A stretch of DNA of 64,000 nucleotides from Limnohabitans sp. T6-20 (GTDB lineage Bacteria; Pseudomonadota; Gammaproteobacteria; Burkholderiales; Burkholderiaceae_C), in NCBI RefSeq assembly GCF_003063505.1, contig NZ_NERW01000002.1, positions 496,001 through 560,000 on the forward strand, given 5' to 3'. A program made the position numbers and the translations under genes. The notes beneath the pieces are model-generated. The model did not search any database, had not been told where the DNA came from, and worked only from the letters and a program-made list of their open reading frames with translations. Position 1 is the first letter of the stretch, and every line of letters starts with the position of its first letter. This document shows positions 27,001 to 28,711 of this stretch, piece by piece.

Positions 27001-28660
27001 TGCCCGATCCTTCGATGGCGGCGACCGTGTCGCTGCTGTTGAGCTGGTAGGTGGCGCCTTGTGCGACCTTGACGGTGGTGGCATCGGCCAGGCTGCCGCT
27101 GACGACCAGCACACCGGCCTGGATATCGGTGTTGCCCAAATACGTTTGTGCGCCGCCCAGCACCAAGGTGCCCGCGCCAGTCTTGATCAGGCCGCTTCCG
27201 GCGTTGGCACCGGTGATGATGCCGTTGTAGGTGGCAGTGAAACCGCTGCCCACTTCGATCATGCCTTGTCCGAGCACACGGATGCCGCGCTCGGGGTCGA
27301 GTGCCAAGGTGGCGTTGATTTTGAGTTTGCCGCTGTCCTCGATGACCAAGCGGCCAGCCGTGGGGGAGACCACATTGGGCCCCAATTGCAGGTCGCTGGT
27401 GATGGTGAGCGTGCCGCCGCGCACCACGGTGTTGCCGGTGTGGGTGCTGTTGCCGGTCAGGATCAATTCGCCCAGGCCGGTCTTGATGAAGTCGCCCGTG
27501 CCGGTGTAGCCGCCATTGAAACTGAGGCTTTGACCTTCGGTCACGTCGATTTGTGACAGCAGTGGCGTCAGCCCTGTGGGCATGAGGGCGTTGCCTGCGG
27601 CATCGCGGATCACCGCGCCATTCAGGCTGATTTGGCCCAGTTGCAAACCTTGCGAGAAGTCGCTGCCGTTGTAGCGGTAAACCAGCTTGCCAGTGGCCAG
27701 GTCGGACTCGGCTGCGACAAAGCTGGCGCTGCGGGCTGTGCCGCCTGTGGTCAGTGCCAAGCTGGATTTGGCCAGATCGGTGCTGGTGGCGACGCTTTCG
27801 GTCAAATTGACCGTGACGGTGATCGCTGCCCCCGAGAAGCTGATCTGGGTGGTGGTTGCGGCGGGTGGCGTGGTGTCCAGCAACAGGCCCAGCGCGTCCA
27901 GCAGTTCGGTGTCCAAGGCCGACTGGGCATCCACCTGACCCAGACGCAACTCCAGCGTGTTGTTGCCGCCCAGTTGACGGCTGCCCGTGTCGTCGCTCGA
28001 CGCGGCCACATCAGCTCCGGTCAAGCCTTGAAGGGTTTGCATGAAGACGAGGCCGGCATCGCCTGAGCCCACATCGCAGCCATAGAGCAGGATGTCAGCG
28101 TTAGCCGTCAAAGACGATTGCCAGTTGAGAATTTCAGCTTGACGCGTCTGCAGTGTGGTGTTGTCCAGACGCAAATCACCCAGCAACAAAGTGCCGGGTT
28201 CGCCGTGGCTGATGATGTGCAGTTCTTCAATTTGGCTGCGGCTGGCCAGCAGCTGCGATATCTGGGTCAGTGCGTCAGAGCCCTCGACAAGTTCCACCAC
28301 TTCGCCTTGGTTGGCCAGCCCCAGCCGGATGCGTTCTGCTTCTGGCAATGCTGCGCTGATGACGATCAAACGGCCAGGCTGTGGTGGCAGGGCTTGCGGT
28401 GTGAAAAGGTCTGGCGTTTCGCGGTAAAGCGGTGCTGCCTTGCTGTCGCTGTGGGTGGCATTGCGCTCGTTCAGCAAATCTGCAGTGGACATGGCCGCAC
28501 CGTCGAACATCATCCGCTGTTCGAGCACAAGCATCTCGGCTGCCTGACGAACTTTGCGTTTGCGCTGGGGTTTGACCGTGGCCTCTGAGACGGGATTTGT
28601 CTGCTCTGGCGCGTTGGACAAACTGACGGGGGTGTTTTTTTTCTGGACCATGCTGGGCAT
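1..28660 (-). CDS. Giant multidomain surface protein/adhesin (DUF4347, PATR repeats, Ig-like array), 3' end outside window
   Basis: One minus-strand frame is open from the ATG at 28660 (alternative ATG at 28651) to position 1, giving at least 9,553 codons with no stop. Residues are numbered from 28651. The order is: basic leader; LEQRMMFDGA motif at about 43-52; DUF4347 at about 93-240 with HIISHGEPG, LLYGCDVG and TGADVAASSDDTG; a short Swm/Big-type segment; PATR-like repeats; then Ig-like domains that each end in an (A/T)xDxAGN motif followed by a xxIDxxAP linker. Proteins of this kind are large secreted or surface-anchored adhesins in the known families. Function here is inferred, and the C-terminal secretion signal is not visible. 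The gene follows tolC-like and adaptor genes in the same direction, 51-60 nt after the adaptor. Neither start has a strong ribosome-binding site. The antisense strand has many long open frames, as expected for high-GC repetitive coding DNA. Confidence 0.93.
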   Translation of the reverse strand, partial: MPSMVQKKNTPVSLSNAPEQTNPVSEATVKPQRKRKVRQAAEMLVLEQRMMFDGAAMSTADLLNERNATHSDSKAAPLYRETPDLFTPQALPPQPGRLIVISAALPEAERIRLGLANQGEVVELVEGSDALTQISQLLASRSQIEELHIISHGEPGTLLLGDLRLDNTTLQTRQAEILNWQSSLTANADILLYGCDVGSGDAGLVFMQTLQGLTGADVAASSDDTGSRQLGGNNTLELRLGQVDAQSALDTELLDALGLLLDTTPPAATTTQISFSGAAITVTVNLTESVATSTDLAKSSLALTTGGTARSASFVAAESDLATGKLVYRYNGSDFSQGLQLGQISLNGAVIRDAAGNALMPTGLTPLLSQIDVTEGQSLSFNGGYTGTGDFIKTGLGELILTGNSTHTGNTVVRGGTLTITSDLQLGPNVVSPTAGRLVIEDSGKLKINATLALDPERGIRVLGQGMIEVGSGFTATYNGIITGANAGSGLIKTGAGTLVLGGAQTYLGNTDIQAGVLVVSGSLADATTVKVAQGATYQLNSSDTVAAIEGSGSITSGAITGAVATLTVSGNTTAFSGVIGDGTAGGKLALTKVGADTLTLSGLNTYTGATNINAGTLLLSEGGYRTPSFNIATGAVLQLHTDARLDYGTNTSFTGTGTLLKTGFGSVLWGPTAATFAMGAGALIDVQAGTFVAGSSANEVWTNNLASLNVAAQAVFRTVEADVRVDALTGSGPIQMGFGGYPNSGLTIGVNNFAAGSYNSAGSANFSGTLFDFGRVIKAGTGTLTLSGNSVHTGATTVQAGTLRLGVDQAFSANSALTINPGATFDLNGKSQSLVSVVQGTGIGVASLVLGTGGQLEINGNNLTFAGVISGDGSLRKVGNTTLTLTGASTFTGETHIAQGTLTLAANDALGPNQRNGAAAVNTAVIIGELGTLTLNNFNQRIGSLVGAGTLTLGTGMLTVGGNNTSTTFTGVFSTTGTGTLGTAGNGQLVKEGTGTLTLGGATSNSSGRAVVNAGTLVLDKASDNTSVQALSAGSGVVALQINNGGTVRIAGTGPAQIGTTANVLLSTGGTLDLNGRTLTLNELTGSGSVTNTLAGSGSTLTLGNGGTLAFTFAGTLTDGAANGSIPGGTVGLTKVGSGTLILSAVQTYSGDTTVSAGVLQLSMANQLSPSTTVIVNAKLVLGGFNQRVGALASTAAGTIELGSATLDVGGNNASTTFSGSVTGTGGVVKRGAGTLSLTGNNTYTGSTAINSGSVSLGIGAAATMLASTSVQVGGGASLIFNTSSNLAVADGLISGNGQLVQRGTGNLTFNGANTYSGGTLLESGAVLLSTNAASSAALGSGTVNVTGNTTLRTVASSTVVQRTLGNAFTLQSGTTLSVDASSTNGTLSLNGAISGSGHLAITSAATTAVILTGDVNITGTTTVLASSTLQVGNGGTTGTLASASVSLASGAILRFQRSDASNFNSAVSGIGALEKMGAGSLTVGGKLSHTGTTTISAGSLVAAAAQVMSAISNTTVNTGATLDLNGLSQTLGSLAGGGSVQTGANAQTVLSVGNATSTTFSGSIAGSGNLSKNGTGTLTLSGANSYTGETRITTGGLTLSGADRLSNQTALSVANGATFTLGAVAQRVGSLAGAGSVVLGAGTLSTGTNNLSTQFSGVISGTGGVTKAGTGEWTLTGANTYTGATTLNGGMLTLNGGLAASAMTVNTGATLAGNGSTAGAVTVQSGGTLSPGQRLGNTSLPGLLTISNSLSLLAGSTLVMDLDPNGNSLTDDQILGVTSLNLAGNLVVNGLSSFADVTGGSWRLINSNATATGSFSSVTLPSVTAVTNTASTFSVVTSETPIAGLFPVTLRLTSNSAAWPQPHSLSLATADDTGASNRDAITRNTSALTVGGVAQPGKKVWLFNDINNNGQLDDGEVLATNITATATYGVFTHDIELGAGTHRIMAVQVESDGSRSPVSQALFITIDLEATLSPGVATLVNDNQQTSDTGLLGSDLITNNPYPTFRFQLPTLASGVSAAYAANAGMKFELRRSSLVEATRTLTAEDISRGYIDIVPDAAIGQGSYFQQWRGVITDQAGNVSSTDPVWSIPLLRVDTTAPDAPYGNPQYPGTPLELLLNSDTGRSSTDKAIALNTGFSVRGLASTDTRLIALRLYKPDGTSTELGTLSFSDSSYWTYTYTGDALADGNYTLRARAMDLAGNWSAESAALNFSIDTSAPSTLDAPSLTAASDSGLSSTDGITNLTSTLVVSGVAAPSAQVRLLDYGSSASNTGLSSLGDPVNGSVIATATANALGVYTFSNLYLAPGVHNLRVIQNDLAGNWSAPGTALRVNTDTQPPATPTVFFCDTGSRTPTLSGTYDASNTEQLVVRINNVVYGVAAGTSVTIDGTATITVAGLVLNAANGTWSLDIARERELSSTLAGSLYTVTVMATDLAGNRVISNSRDQLRLSSANLSGAGIPISTPANLNAYASQIGQLYSFSVTGQAQLGNTLVGSDLYDLNTNLNIAAVHAGLVAVSETKTVSVMIMPSGSSPASVRNGVSSTAMSGVGFSFVRSELTPLGISLAAAGDSATLGDNITRLLAPVLRIALPSSVQAGDTVRLGLGTTEVLRHTLSAADLVNRGSSGSPVYWVDLQAHTLFNGSTVYNTANSNAITAQVLRVQNGAFQASASVTLQTLSVDNVAPPAPYSTALERGDDLGNPEVPQDQTDNRLPRGNQFNLTGWVHANQGTVSVEVWAEDRLLGRTGVTADNRWSFFLPATAEPLADGKHDITIVAVDAAGNRSNASAPLTLTIDTAIGKPGNLAIHTSWDSGVKGDNITSRAIDSFMLITGRADPSLLTQPYWDGTNYTYNNSLRIFDDTNNNGVMDAGEELAIYNPAVYQWTDWRGNFSIYIDANQLAEGSHRLRVIQTDAAGNVSVASDALAIRIDRAPQAPLGVFLAPGQDDGLFSADGVIQNARPTVRVQLAPNARVGDRIEVYNGASAVSTNMLGATGLTATDLVRGYVDIRSTIILPEGTLYLYARALDAAGNTSAMTSDQAYLRLDVMPTTVPTAPNIAFTTADDTGSSSTDLVTRKATGWTVTGIATAGSTASQINIYAGTTLLGSVQPATQGGAWSFTYNGPALADGVYTVYARGVHANGLEGRASSALFLRIDASAYQRNQFWLDATDDTGPVNSDGITSQTRLTFKGIANPGATVEIFEDVNQNGILDSGEKRTTYNVNGSTVVANLVAAAASTITDATGTFAADIELGTGLHTILARQTFMSGGVSVTSLLGQPVNIRVDLDLPFTPNYAQLSSVGGLEVLNDAGETVSSNPNPTLTLSLPLGVELGDEVLLMNGSTVIIRQSVTLRDLASAAIDMPITAASRLPDGTYTTLKVRLVDKAGNASPDVQMRSLVIRTTGIAAPTEFKLLPEDDTGASNTDNRTNRTTGFTVTGKASATAVSVQIYANGVLLGDAYPDAEDPFAFSFTYNGLALTPGSYLLEARSIDVLGLPGLNASVRVVFDDKLPPPSRLSLNPLDDSGSDNTDGTTNLTTGLRISGMAEPGVNVSIFDDLNDNNLIDDGEMLTAVTADAVTGAFTGTINLGSGNHKLRAISSDAEGNISLASASMPLTVDRQPASPPPAISLLPSSDTGLRSNDRLTADNTPTFRITLPTDAQVGDVVWLTYAGYFSNPTHAYVLGTYELTAADIVDGGRGFVDIESRQVMADRSWTTASGYYIGAYVVDIAGNVGRMNVLPSLQTDTLAPNPDTAPFTPPAPLLEGMDDSGTSRTDGITVVNKGFSLYGTVPTGTRRVELFDGDTSLGLAQMLSSTSWSFNYTGTAYNATTRVFSLTATDEAGNVSNRSLPLMVTFDANAPAKLWAPSLLSTVDTGRLNNDGVTSTHTGLAFTGFANPAAVVRLYDDRDNNGLLEDLEQIAQVTADSAGKYDFINIELGLGGHFLRVIQQDKAGLWSNPSSATPVVIDKSAPLRPTVLLQQISNATSTPTLTGSYDKNDTDRLFVYVNGKAYSDVAGRTATLAGVTYTTLEGLTLNTSQGTWGLTLPRAQALTASATAYQVTVQAIDLAGNVSLDSSINDLLMTTVPTDPLAPSYVRITGATDTGVSASDSITQQLAPIFEIGLNTDTVQVGDVVRLLQGSTEVNRVTLSAEDVAQGWLQLQAQAPLTGTGSAAGTVYADATAIKASIVRLNSTGNQESASTWLQILSIDTVAPTAPSAPDLNKGDDRGNTYYSNHAADNLVRRANGLSFTGTVTADQNVTAVWLYANNQLLGSTGVNDANTWAFFYPSTATPLANGTYQITAVAVDRAGNRSLVSTALTLTIDSVVSAPQSLMLVAASDSGARGDGITRIKNSLRIQGQGEADATLRVFDDRNGNGKLDTGEELTIDTWTYPSAGANGTVGTNGAFTLTLATSLSEGDHSLRIIQTDKAGNTSVASSTLNVRVDTGAPQPLGVVLAPGQDNGLFGNDAITSIERPTFRISLPPEVVEGDLLQLYRYSTGGLSYQIGLTRLDALDLSRGWVDLTSTVALAGDYNGTTGGSGIFARITDAAGNASPISTTRGNLPWLTVDRTAPVAPNTLALMAQDDTGANSSDKVTAKATGFTLTGANIATDVRRIDLFDGETYIGSAAPGSADTFSFTYDGAPLSEGVHWITAKAVDAAGNISPGSNVLQLVINATELAPVLQLGKLQLAAASETGLSRNDGITNLGSVTINGMMTPGAKVQLFVDLDGNGRYSLGEAIGAPATANATTGAFSVASVGLRSGTNVIRAYAYNATTGMPMGEVSEALTVTVKSTPPGQPGVVELLAASDTPLSGSPAGISTGDRVTSDNTPTLRMTLPADAQPGEQVRLYNGSTLIFSIGLSAAQVAAGVVEITIPNTMPLANGSYSFTAALLDMAGNEGERSPTPYTTVIDTLGPVAPAGLDLLARDDMGVSNTDNITSKTTGLTLTGNLPADAVSLNIYDTSTDPSVRELFDNSTFLSSSATALGVYPPDVRNVSLLAATLNGLGITGSVLADVVTAKTGSADRWLMGVYNSELDQTQMVEVWLSLDVNGQLQASTAAAAYRNGDHTLNSVSLNAAWAKPTATTGVATSAAASGFGVESLEGAFTGVKTTLIASLSGAQLGVSTFSYTTGNLTAGMHNFTVRGVDLAGNEGATASLKVSVDNQSEAPSLALGAGLDVGNSTSDGLTRTATALVFNGSAEVNARVVLFDDTNNNGLLDAGEQVEVATASATTGAFSFTGISLGAGPHLLRAIAFDNAGNASTASEAVEIFIDLQVPNAPTQLSLSPASDTGLRSDDAITAAGRVLNLRTSLASDAVAGDLLSLYNNTTLLSRITLTSAQITAGYADLTVVANALVAGAYVNVLRAQITDRAGNDGAFYTLPDLNLLGLTAAPTGLDLIADSDSASAGATGSDSTGTNTDNITRYNTNFVISGSLAGNIVGVLVYDDTDRVNPLGQAEVNLDTLTWTFNYTGAPYANGTRAFYARAIDMAGNRSDFSAPLWVSFDTNGPARATWTGNSSFDAQPLAEGTSANTGGNVLAGWTITGNSTVAGYWRPSSNTASAWYAGTGYLNIGNVAYAAGTTSGEVRFVQNNALLAQSGETFTLSVDLGNRGGNATAQVSANGTYISIERSDGVVLAKRVIAASELGPDGSFKTFTLSYTAQVGDVGLGVRTVFGVGQDSRADNNADFNNVVLSRTGTPDAVIRTYTSTGSTTLSGFADPGARVLLFADANGNGSLDVGERSWNTTANATTGVFTQAITLPQGSYSVRAMQFDRAGNLSLLSQEQQVVVTQSTLVASADTTAPTVTAPVLNTASDTGAVTNDGITKLTTTITVTGTAEALSTVQIFRDRNDNARLDDGELLGNATLSGTTYTLANLSLPVGTHTLYALATDTAGNVRLSAASTVKVDNLVPIPTRIDLLSSSDSGLFNADNTTRNQAPTWRISLPEGVVAGDKVRLYSANNTTSNIGTLTLTGADIVAGYVDFTPSSALRLTGSGYLDIVRNEPETFISREIVFKTTTGGGLFGVQSPSGAYDRGLWVTANGNIGSYVYTSETLTSTGLNLNDGLEHKLVFTLGPGGQRIYVDGVLVLSGTKAASDYNWDTNQRLGYANSTYFTGDILSYRAWDAQLTAAQVAGTNALPAAVSELVFGNNAAIDIGANPSTDIRVVGNIANMLVEGTYTNAISARIEDLSGNLSGARVLDRAVIDVTAPNVPTIGLLAADDSRAITNDNITTRNTYFSLTGTVTTAQAARVDIYLGNTLMGRTPVVGAATSWTWTYTGSALADGIYAFTARAVDAAGNTSADSTALLLTVESAALAAVRAYENALWIEPASVTFSDDTRNPNDNVLTDTDGVVRVSGRMAANATVWLYNDSNNNGVIDLGERLNASAVITTDARGVFASQQITLPSGINRIRAVAFDAIGQILGASTSALEINYDRSAPLVPGQPQLLNANNTLDTDTLTPSVTPSFRISLPAGSGVGDQMVLINGSTELGRQRINATDLSNGYATIEVRTDKALPLGVTLGVQAYMIDNAGNIGQESTRSTVTVTNAAITPLVTGASLSTGQQLLNVRDPSFETQSPNLAAGTWTNVIGPEWTLSSGVAQDAAEEYFNTLTGGGTDVLTIASARSVYQDLGITFAANTVYRLTVSVGNRDATFTTAGNISAYKLIATDGTSHASGLGSVNAFNFTAAGTFKDATTLVIDTSVATALVGKSMRIVLASEGAQRAHFDNIRLTQSAALSAADVDSGYLSNDGTGNTYQQVLRLNLNTAANGVAAGGVIQIYNSATVTGSAMAGSVTLSAQDITNGWVDVAVTGLGDGTNQYRYTAPASIAGGLIALPSVSSDTTAPTTPGGMDLLRTDDLGPSGTDNITNKNSQITLTGTADTSAAWVDIYRSSADLDNAADYTFTGFLTTTAVSTGVTLPANIGIADIQLSGGQLDGASIGAFPGTAWRVAGTTNQWIVAYFDTVYTKMVRVELSMDASRHLMARAIDAKYKAGNSAGSEADTNSAWSTATAQTLATSSSATGYGVLRLFGGYSAPTLVGRTGIASNGAFSWTSDSSTLPNGRHYFMAKAVDTAGNVSAWAGMAPVTIDTTAPVVPTMTVDSADMRYVNGNVRFTTNTNYITLSGTGEAGNRLMVFNDLNNNGVQDPGEPSMTLYTVASASAVATPVINANGTFSYDLVYLTDGEYNLRAVTTDAAGNSKVATSPLNFVLDRSASPNLAVAMLPNTLVANNDTGFSAYDGFTTNTTPSFRVTLPRNAAAGDLIELTRYSTYSATYLIGQLTLSSTDITAGYADLSSSTLAAATYSGGTAITAWYTDRAGNRSTGVSMSTSLVVDATAPATPTFINLLNADDTGVSATDNIVRFGTQLSFANNASYPLAADVVQVEVVDVFNGNTTTLGYASINASRVWNFTYRGTALANGEHSIGIRTTDAAGNTSAISATRLPLVVDSSPSAVFTAALTAATDTGTMGDNLTRNTQPTIAGTAEVGARISVFRDANGNGIPEPNEQLTTSDNTTTVITANSTTGAYSFTLATQAVGTRNYIVVQQDKAGNFNTITVPLTVDRTAPAPRSLVMRNADDSGYFATDRITTDATPTFRVNLPADVRVGDTVELYVRWSSGYTSTTENPAGGIPVAMSRVLNADDLSNQFVDFAVTNALPNRQLWASTRITDVMGNVSAEKSMSLGAITGGAYNLQVDARPAPDSNVPFLVTADGTSSLTTASLVARTATTTANRLFTLQGTITTPTASDSALSVVYVEIFDRLADANQTLISLGKASVKGGAWFFTYTGSELVQGNHTLVVRAVDSAGNLSHTDAELKASAATLTLNVNNASVTTEPADRIAPTLVGGISFNGTQMTLVMSEPVQTSLPPSGFAVAVNGQLVTVSGVTVDPTDRTRLTLTLAQPVFRGQQITLAYSDPSLNNDAVALQDDAGNDADNFYVSSDRVDNLNAPATPGTPDLLAGDDSGRSGSDNNTNVNCMRVSIALPAGIAAGDTLKIALNDANSTTLTSLTLSAMQVASGLAIVTLPAVTHPDLNNAGGYSFGIKARVEAPSGSVGGSSAALTSSWSGVLNMVLDTVAPALPTWGAVDSKGTTDINGFVSFYSKTSRPQLQGMAEPGSVIRVVANNVFLGTTTALNDGSWQFDTNGCNLADGSYSVVLTATDLAGNITAETAPLYLTIDTKVPETPKITGVFADTGRSATDANTKTRTVVLEGKAEPYSSVRIYREGITGSLGSVRADRNGLWSFSYTANSAVVNLDDGTYVFTAMALDTVDNESKPSLPFVLVVDNVAPPTPVISGVTPDTGFSDSDALTQLNTLELQGTAQANALVSIFLDGTSGAAQIGSVVADDFGHWQLDLSALAISAGRHTLYAKAADLAGNASGMTAAFDLTIDQTAPNAVTALTLNGTPDAELTNSATLALTGVAEPGSHVWLRLDGQALSMVTAHASTGAWSYTGTSVLAEGPHNLSLQVEDAAGNLGMLRTQIFSVDTVPPLTPVVCGMSVATDSGISSTDRLTRNTLPVFNGTAEPLSSVRLFLGSSTTAFATVTADQDGNWSATLASALTTAGSYSVRGHATDVAGNVSSLGAALNFVFDNVAPTSSMAVVSEDDAINAQDKAKGVTLSGSTEAGVQLSLTLGTGSSQRSVTPTLNGTSWSYTLTADDYAALGEGAGKTLSLTATDAAGNSTAVTRSIAIFTTALAAPGLPDLMAADDNGASSTDNQTSNTSPRITVALSAGAGRAALAGNTLALTDAAGTVLASRTLQAGDITAGSYTFALSNLADGLYTLNARLSDNWGNSVLNAASGPTTALALNIDTRAAGAPGAPDLTAAQDSGTSNTDNRTNVLRPGFSVSLSGTSFSGSALAVGDVIQLFDTTSNAVVGSLTLAAGFGVSVTVQASADLAAGNYTLVARAVRGGSTFSPNSPALSLVVDNVAPTAVTPDLIAADDTGSSNSDNTTRNASASFSVALTGTNAVAGDELRLFAGSNQVTSVVLTDSMITAASVTLTPTTALSAGSTSLSARLIDVAGNTSATGTSLSVTVDKTAPFAPRISGFSPDTGDSSSDNLSKNNQPTFSGTAEAGATVSLRSGNTVLGTAVANAAGLWQLTLSQALPDGTHTLSAIATDVAGNTSTASPLLSLEIDTQGPSLGIAAVALDDVVNATEKAAGITLDGLAEANLTLRVQLLSSVGGTVVGTLQTVADAAGRWRIPMDTGTLALLGTDGAKQVRVTATDAAGNETLATRDFSLSTVVPDAPVLSALTLATDTGRSTSDGITRSVKPTLTGSATGAAFVEIYRAGQLQGTATVSSGTFSFDVPQSLQTGTHSFVAVAISAVGDRSALGEPFYVVIDPIAPETTSLQGPTLTNNPRPSFNGIAEADADVRIYNGSTVLGTVRADANGLFSWRPTSALADGSYALRAEVEDLAGNLSSLSETLNVRIDTLAPAAPVLVGFAESASSATGLTINALAQQILQGTAEANSQLQIYQDGQLVGVVNVSASGTWSLDLRYQRDLNGDLLLDATTSAPIENPLPVGRYQFTAVATDLAGNVSAQATDITLTVSAGSLSILT
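4860..5190 (-). other. SwmB/Big_5-like domain in the Ig array
   Basis: The unit reads DRIAPTLVGGISFNGTQMTL, then VMSEPVQ, GFAVAVNGQLVTVSGVTVDP, LTLTLAQPVFRGQQITLAY and a final LQDDAGNDADNF. This is the SwmB/SWM-type pattern (PTL, L-x-S-E-x-V, F-x-V-x-V-N-G, V-T-L-x-Y, D-x-A-G-N), named after the cyanobacterial cell-surface swimming protein SwmB. It is the only well-formed example I saw in the Ig array. A second, poorer one follows DUF4347 near 27,560-27,875. Confidence 0.65.
7575..8000 (-). other. Unrecognised insert domain, copy 2, inside a type C Ig unit
   Basis: Paralogue of the insert at 13370-13775. It contains ADIQLSGGQLDGASIG, NQWIVAYFD, KMVRVELSMDASRHLMARA, AKYKAGN, NSAWSTATAQTLATSS and ATGYGVLRLFGGY. 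It begins after the start of a type C Ig unit (WVDIYRSSADLDNA) and the unit resumes with FSWTSDSSTLPNG. The shared position within the same Ig type suggests the cassette duplicated together with its host Ig unit. Confidence 0.65.
8485..8990 (-). other. Second galactose-binding-like insert in the Ig array
   Basis: About 165 residues begin NVRDPSFETQSP and continue with WTLSSGVAQ, VYQDLGITFAANTVYRLTVS and VGNRD, ending RAHFDNIRLT. The layout matches the insert at 11600-12155: a PSFE start, an LTVSVGNRD strand and a DNIRLT end. It is probably a carbohydrate- or ligand-binding sandwich; specificity cannot be read from sequence. Confidence 0.55.
10260..10740 (-). other. LamG-like/concanavalin A-like insert in a type B Ig unit
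   Basis: About 155 residues with GYLDIV, FKTTTGGGLFGVQS, LNDGLEHKLVFTLGPGGQRI, YVDGVLVLSG and a final FTGDILSYRAWDAQLTAAQV strand. This is the normal order of a LamG/ConA-like lectin domain (HxLxxxxDGxxxxLYVDG, then GxIxxxRxWxxxLTxxEV). It splits a type B unit: DIVAGYVDF comes before it and ISARIEDLSGN after it. Known LamG domains bind glycans or protein ligands. Confidence 0.7.
11600..12155 (-). other. Galactose-binding-like (CBM-type) insert in the Ig array
   Basis: About 180 residues run from SSFDAQPL through LAGWTITG, GYLNIG, ETFTLSVDLGNRGG and ending DFNNVVLS. The pattern (N-terminal xFExP-type strand, GW, a central TLSVDLGNR strand, and a final DNVxL strand) is typical of bacterial galactose-binding-like beta-sandwiches of the PEP-CTERM/CBM type. 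Sugar binding is an inference. It precedes a type A Ig unit. Confidence 0.55.
13370..13775 (-). other. Unrecognised insert domain, copy 1, inside a type C Ig unit
   Basis: A type C Ig unit is interrupted by about 135 residues containing DRWLMGVYNSELDQTQMVEV, LSLDVNGQLQAS, AYRNG, LNAAWAKPTATTGVATSAA and ASGFGVESLEG. The Ig fold then resumes with a strand ending in VRGVDLAGN. The insert is clearly paralogous to the one at 7575-8000: both share W-x(9-10)-(Q/K)MVxVxLSxD, an AW-x-(K/T)-(P/A)TA block and (S/T)G(F/Y)GV. I do not recognise the family. Confidence 0.65.
23440..27560 (-). repeat. PATR-like (autotransporter-associated beta-strand) repeat block
   Basis: About 1,370 residues of short, Gly/Thr/Leu-rich repeats. 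The core is G(T/A)GTLTLSGANTYTG followed by T(T/N)xxAGTLxLG; clear examples are near 23,625, 23,920, 24,740, 24,940, 25,235, 25,660, 26,010, 26,300 and 26,860. This is the passenger-associated transport repeat motif known from autotransporter beta-helices. The block ends around 23,440 with GTLSPG, a phrase often seen at the end of such passengers. The copies are divergent, so this is an old expansion. Confidence 0.8.
27932..28375 (-). other. DUF4347 domain of the giant protein
   Basis: The segment reads RLIVISAALPEAERIRL, then IEELHIISHGEPGTLLLG, a LLYGCDVGSG block and LTGADVAASSDDTG. These are the characteristic conserved blocks of DUF4347, a domain found near the N-terminus of very large secreted proteins in proteobacteria and cyanobacteria. 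The His-Gly and Gly-Cys-Asp blocks resemble a caspase-like or hydrolase fold, but no activity is established. It lies about 40 residues after the LEQRMMFDGA motif, the usual arrangement in this family. Confidence 0.85.
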
Positions 28661-28678
28661 CCGGTTTGTTCAGGGTGC

Positions 28679-28706
28679 AAAGGCCGACACCGGCCTTTGT
28701 TTTTTC
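28679..28706. terminator. Hairpin between adaptor and giant gene; intrinsic-terminator form only on the + strand
   Basis: Perfect 8-bp stem AAAGGCCG / CGGCCTTT with an ACAC loop. Read on the plus strand it is followed by GTTTTTTC, so it has terminator form there, although no plus-strand gene lies nearby. In the minus-strand operon transcript the same stem lies between the adaptor stop and the giant-gene start without a U-run, so it would be an intercistronic stem rather than a terminator. Confidence 0.5.
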
Positions 28707-28711
28707 ATTGT

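Noticed and set aside
53-27556. Many long plus-strand open frames (up to about 660 codons near 9941-11935) across the first 28 kb
   Set aside because: They are antisense to the giant gene, rich in Gly/Ala/Val/Arg/His with no domain match, and arise from codon bias in a high-GC repetitive gene.
1-28000. CRISPR-like or satellite repeats
   Set aside because: The periodicity is about 300 nt, diverged, and codes for protein domains. There are no short identical repeats with unique spacers.
28679-28706. Premature terminator inside the adhesin operon
   Set aside because: On the operon strand the stem is followed by TGCACCC, not a U-run; terminator form exists only on the other strand.
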